Shown here piece after piece: positions 6,060 to 7,698 of a stretch of DNA of 7,698 nucleotides. The position numbers and the translations under genes were made by a program. The notes below the pieces were generated by a model. The model was not told where the DNA came from. It did not search any database and saw only the letters and a program-made list of their open reading frames with translations. The DNA is from Nitrosopumilaceae archaeon (GTDB lineage: Archaea > Thermoproteota > Nitrososphaeria > Nitrososphaerales > Nitrosopumilaceae), in the NCBI GenBank assembly GCA_021296165.1, contig JAGWAW010000132.1, positions 1 to 7,698 of the forward strand, read 5' to 3'. Every line of letters begins with the position of its first letter. Within the stretch, counting starts at the first letter, position 1.

Positions 6060-6503
6060 GCCCATCATACCGTTCCAGTTGCGCTCATCCACCATGCCAC
6101 AGTACGACTGGTTGATTTGCACCATTGCCGGCAGCGCCGCCAAGCATGCTGCCAGGCCCCCGGTGTTTGGGACCCTTCCCAACCAGCATCTCCACACATC
6201 TCCCCGCCCACACGCGCCTGACGGCAGCACGCTTGCCTGACTCCGCCTCATCCCACAGTTCCTGCGGCTATGGATACACTTTGCAATCCTTTCCCTTCGG
6301 TTTAGGCTGTTGTCAATGGAATAAAATGTTCAGTATTGTTTAAGATCGGTATTACATCAATATATTATTAATAAATGTATGTGTATTTTTACCAGTTTTG
6401 CCCAACTACCGGGGCCGGATGCGTCGTACAACCCTCGGTTGAGAACCACAGCCTAAGCGGCCGTAACATAAACACACCCTTCTAGGTGCCCCATGGCGCT
6501 TGA

Positions 6504-6597
6504 CGTGCCGGGAACATGGCACGGGACTTCTCGGTCTTCTGTGCGAGCCCACGGTACTGCCGGTTTCTGTCCCGACTGTCGCGTATACTCACCGGCA
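6504..6597. other. Possible structured RNA or protein-binding region
   Basis: Two inverted repeats are close together: CGTGCC (6504-6509) with GGCACG (6518-6523), and TGCCGGT (6558-6564) with ACCGGCA (6591-6597). They sit in a GC-richer island between AT-rich flanks upstream of parB. No open frame accounts for the island. A small RNA is possible, but the stems are short and no promoter is clearly linked. Confidence 0.25.
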
Positions 6598-6697
6598 CGT
6601 AATGGACAACATGATCCTTAAACATGAATATGTATTATAGCGTACTAGAATTATTATTAGTTAATGGACAAATTACGCATCATCCCCGGCTTACCAA

Positions 6698-6708
6698 AAA
6701 TAATAAAA
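6698..6708 (+). promoter_or_regulatory. Probable TATA box of the parB promoter
   Basis: An AT-only run, AAATAATAAAA, ends about 22 bases before the parB ATG, which places transcription start at or next to the ATG. No Shine-Dalgarno sequence precedes the gene, consistent with a leaderless mRNA. The call rests on composition and spacing. Confidence 0.5.
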
Positions 6709-6730
6709 GCAGCGGCACCAATTACATATC

Positions 6731-7594
6731 ATGCCAATCTCCATGGATTTTGACAGCCTAACGGTGGAGCCCATAGAGCTGCGCATGATAAGCCCATCCA
6801 AGTTTCCTGTCAGGTACGCCGGTGGCGAGGACGCCGCAACGATGGCGGAATTGAAGGAGAGTGTAAAGCGACACGGACTGCTCCATCCCATACTGGTCCG
6901 CCCGCTAGAGCACGGGTTCGAGATAGTGGCCGGTCACCGCCGCTTTGCAGCGTGCAGGTCGCTGCACCACCGATTCATATCCTGCCGCATATGCGAGTTC
7001 GGGGACCGAGAAGCTTTTGAGATACAGATCACCGAGAACCTCCAGAGAAAGACCATGGATCCGCTGGAGGAGGCCGAAGCATACCAAAGATACGTTACCG
7101 AATTCGGCTGGGGCGGCGTTACCGACTTGAGCAGGCGCATCGGAAAGAGCGAAGAGTATGTCTCGCACCGAATGCAGCTGTTAAGGCTGCCTGATTCGGC
7201 CAAAAACCACATCGCTGCAAAGAGCATGAACGTAAGCCAAGCCCTAGAGCTGGTTGGGGCGCCTGAATCAGCAGGGGATCTGGCCGAAGATGTGGTTCGG
7301 AACAGGCTCACCGTCAAGCAGATACGGAAGATCAAGGCCGAGATGGACGAAGGAGCCGTGGCCCGACGCCGGAAGGACTCCAAATCCCGGGAGACACAGA
7401 TAACAAAGAAGGGAATACTCACTTTGAAGATCGCACTGGCCCGGATGGACGATCTGGTGGACACCGCCCACGATGCGGACCCCTATGAGCGAGTAGCCAT
7501 GATTGAATTTCTGATGGATATGCGCCGGCGCATACACTCTATGATCGACGAGGCCATACGATTCGAGAAAAACAGGCCAAAGCGCCGAGTGTGA
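6731..7594 (+). CDS. parB: ParB/Spo0J-family DNA-binding protein
   Basis: A ParB-like protein of 287 residues. In bacteria such proteins bind parS, load as CTP-dependent clamps and help segregate chromosomes or plasmids. The N-terminal ParB domain spans about 10-115: ISPSKFPVRY, then a helix with LKESVKRHGLLHPILVRP, then box I GHRRFAAC (68-75, canonically GERRxRA, here His for Glu), then box II TENLQRKTMDPLEEAEAY (101-118). A helix-turn-helix follows (about 130-154: TDLSRRIGKSEEYVSHRMQLLRLP), typical of Spo0J. The C-terminal part, about 225-287, is charged and probably helical and may dimerise. No parA lies within the window. A parS-like 16-bp palindrome sits 63 bases past its stop. Its role in archaea is unproven; a nucleoid-binding or regulatory role is possible. 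Confidence 0.92.
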   Translation: MPISMDFDSLTVEPIELRMISPSKFPVRYAGGEDAATMAELKESVKRHGLLHPILVRPLEHGFEIVAGHRRFAACRSLHHRFISCRICEFGDREAFEIQITENLQRKTMDPLEEAEAYQRYVTEFGWGGVTDLSRRIGKSEEYVSHRMQLLRLPDSAKNHIAAKSMNVSQALELVGAPESAGDLAEDVVRNRLTVKQIRKIKAEMDEGAVARRRKDSKSRETQITKKGILTLKIALARMDDLVDTAHDADPYERVAMIEFLMDMRRRIHSMIDEAIRFEKNRPKRRV

Positions 7595-7610
7595 ATAGGC
7601 TTCCGGCGAG

Positions 7611-7615
7611 TTTTT
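7611..7615 (+). terminator. T5 tract after parB
   Basis: Five T residues lie 16 bases after the parB stop codon. They could end the parB transcript by the archaeal U-tract mechanism. No hairpin precedes them. Confidence 0.35.
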
Positions 7616-7638
7616 GTCAAACGCTCATATTCCTAATC

Positions 7639-7697
7639 GTGGGGGTAGTTTCGGTCCTTAACCACGTGGTTAAACCGGAAGGGATCTATAACCCCAC
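7639..7697. repeat. Nested imperfect dyad around the parS-like palindrome
   Basis: Beyond the 16-bp core, CGGT (7652-7655) mirrors ACCG (7674-7677), and GTGGGG followed by TAG (7639-7648, with one extra G) mirrors CTA followed by CCCCAC (7686-7697, with three extra bases). The symmetry therefore extends over about 59 bp with small bulges. This could be a larger protein-binding site or a foldable RNA. The window ends here, so the right flank is unseen. Confidence 0.5.
7658..7673. promoter_or_regulatory. Candidate parS-like ParB binding site
   Basis: TTAACCACGTGGTTAA is a perfect 16-bp palindrome, 63 bases downstream of parB. Bacterial parS (TGTTTCACGTGAAACA) has the same length and the same central CACGTG with five-base arms; only the arms differ. 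CACGTG occurs elsewhere in the window inside genes, but not within a longer palindrome. Position and symmetry suggest a ParB target. This is inference without binding data. Confidence 0.55.
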
Positions 7698-7698
7698 A

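Larger units (their letters stand above)
5618..6730. other. Long stretch without a convincing gene (ureD to parB)
   Basis: From 5618 to about 6330 the DNA is GC-rich with short overlapping frames on both strands. The longest, on the plus strand at 5634-5999, would give 121 residues rich in Pro, Ala and Arg; it has no ribosome site and no recognisable motif. On the minus strand around 5990-6250 a stretch containing NQSYCGMVDERNW has a protein-like look but no family I can name. This part may be decayed coding DNA. From about 6330 to 6400 and 6605 to 6730 it is AT-rich, with TTATTAATAA (palindrome, 6365-6374), a T5 run (6386-6390) and the parB promoter. Between these, 6480-6600 holds possible hairpins. 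No tRNA or rRNA was recognised. Confidence 0.5.

Noticed and set aside
6428..6470. tRNA-like GGTTGAGAACC element
   Set aside because: It resembles a T-arm only superficially. No acceptor stem, D-arm or anticodon arm can be fitted around it.
1..7698. CRISPR array, insertion sequence or integrase
   Set aside because: No regularly spaced direct repeats, no transposase or recombinase motifs and no terminal inverted repeats with target duplications were seen. The 79-bp repeats encode UreF sequence and are not transposon ends.

Overview
The window carries a complete archaeal-type urease locus followed by a ParB-family gene. The likely source is a GC-rich ammonia-oxidising thaumarchaeon, most like the sponge symbiont Cenarchaeum symbiosum. 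This is inferred from archaeal TATA boxes placed for leaderless or short-leader transcripts, GC-rich coding DNA with AT-rich promoters, and the style of the urease and ParB proteins. The species name is not proven by anything in the sequence.

Layout. Positions 1-457 hold no supported gene. Positions 458-2830, minus strand, hold the tightly packed structural operon ureA-ureB-ureC (separate gamma, beta and alpha subunits). Positions 2831-2935 are the divergent control region. Positions 2936-5617, plus strand, hold the accessory operon ureE-ureF-ureG-ureD, whose products assemble the nickel centre. A T6 tract follows ureD. Positions 5618-6730 form a 1.1-kb stretch without a convincing gene, GC-rich at first, then AT-rich with possible hairpins. 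Positions 6731-7594, plus strand, encode ParB. Just downstream is a 16-bp perfect palindrome with a CACGTG core, closely resembling the architecture of bacterial parS.

How the genes work together. UreA, UreB and UreC form the apo-urease. UreD, UreF and UreG form the maturation complex, and UreE delivers nickel. The active enzyme would release ammonia and CO2 from urea, feeding ammonia oxidation and carbon fixation. No urea or nickel transporter is visible in the window.

Most unusual feature. A perfect 79-bp inverted repeat has one copy inside ureF (3720-3798) and the other in the ureA-ureE control region (2916-2994). The second copy ends exactly where the native UreE protein should begin, and it supplies the only ATG available to a full-length UreE. 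Inversion between the copies would truncate UreF and cut ureG and ureD off from the promoter. The repeat may therefore be a recent template-switch duplication that rebuilt the ureE start, a phase switch, an RNA-duplex control element, or an assembly error. Sequence alone cannot decide between these. The second notable item is the parS-like palindrome beside an archaeal ParB gene.
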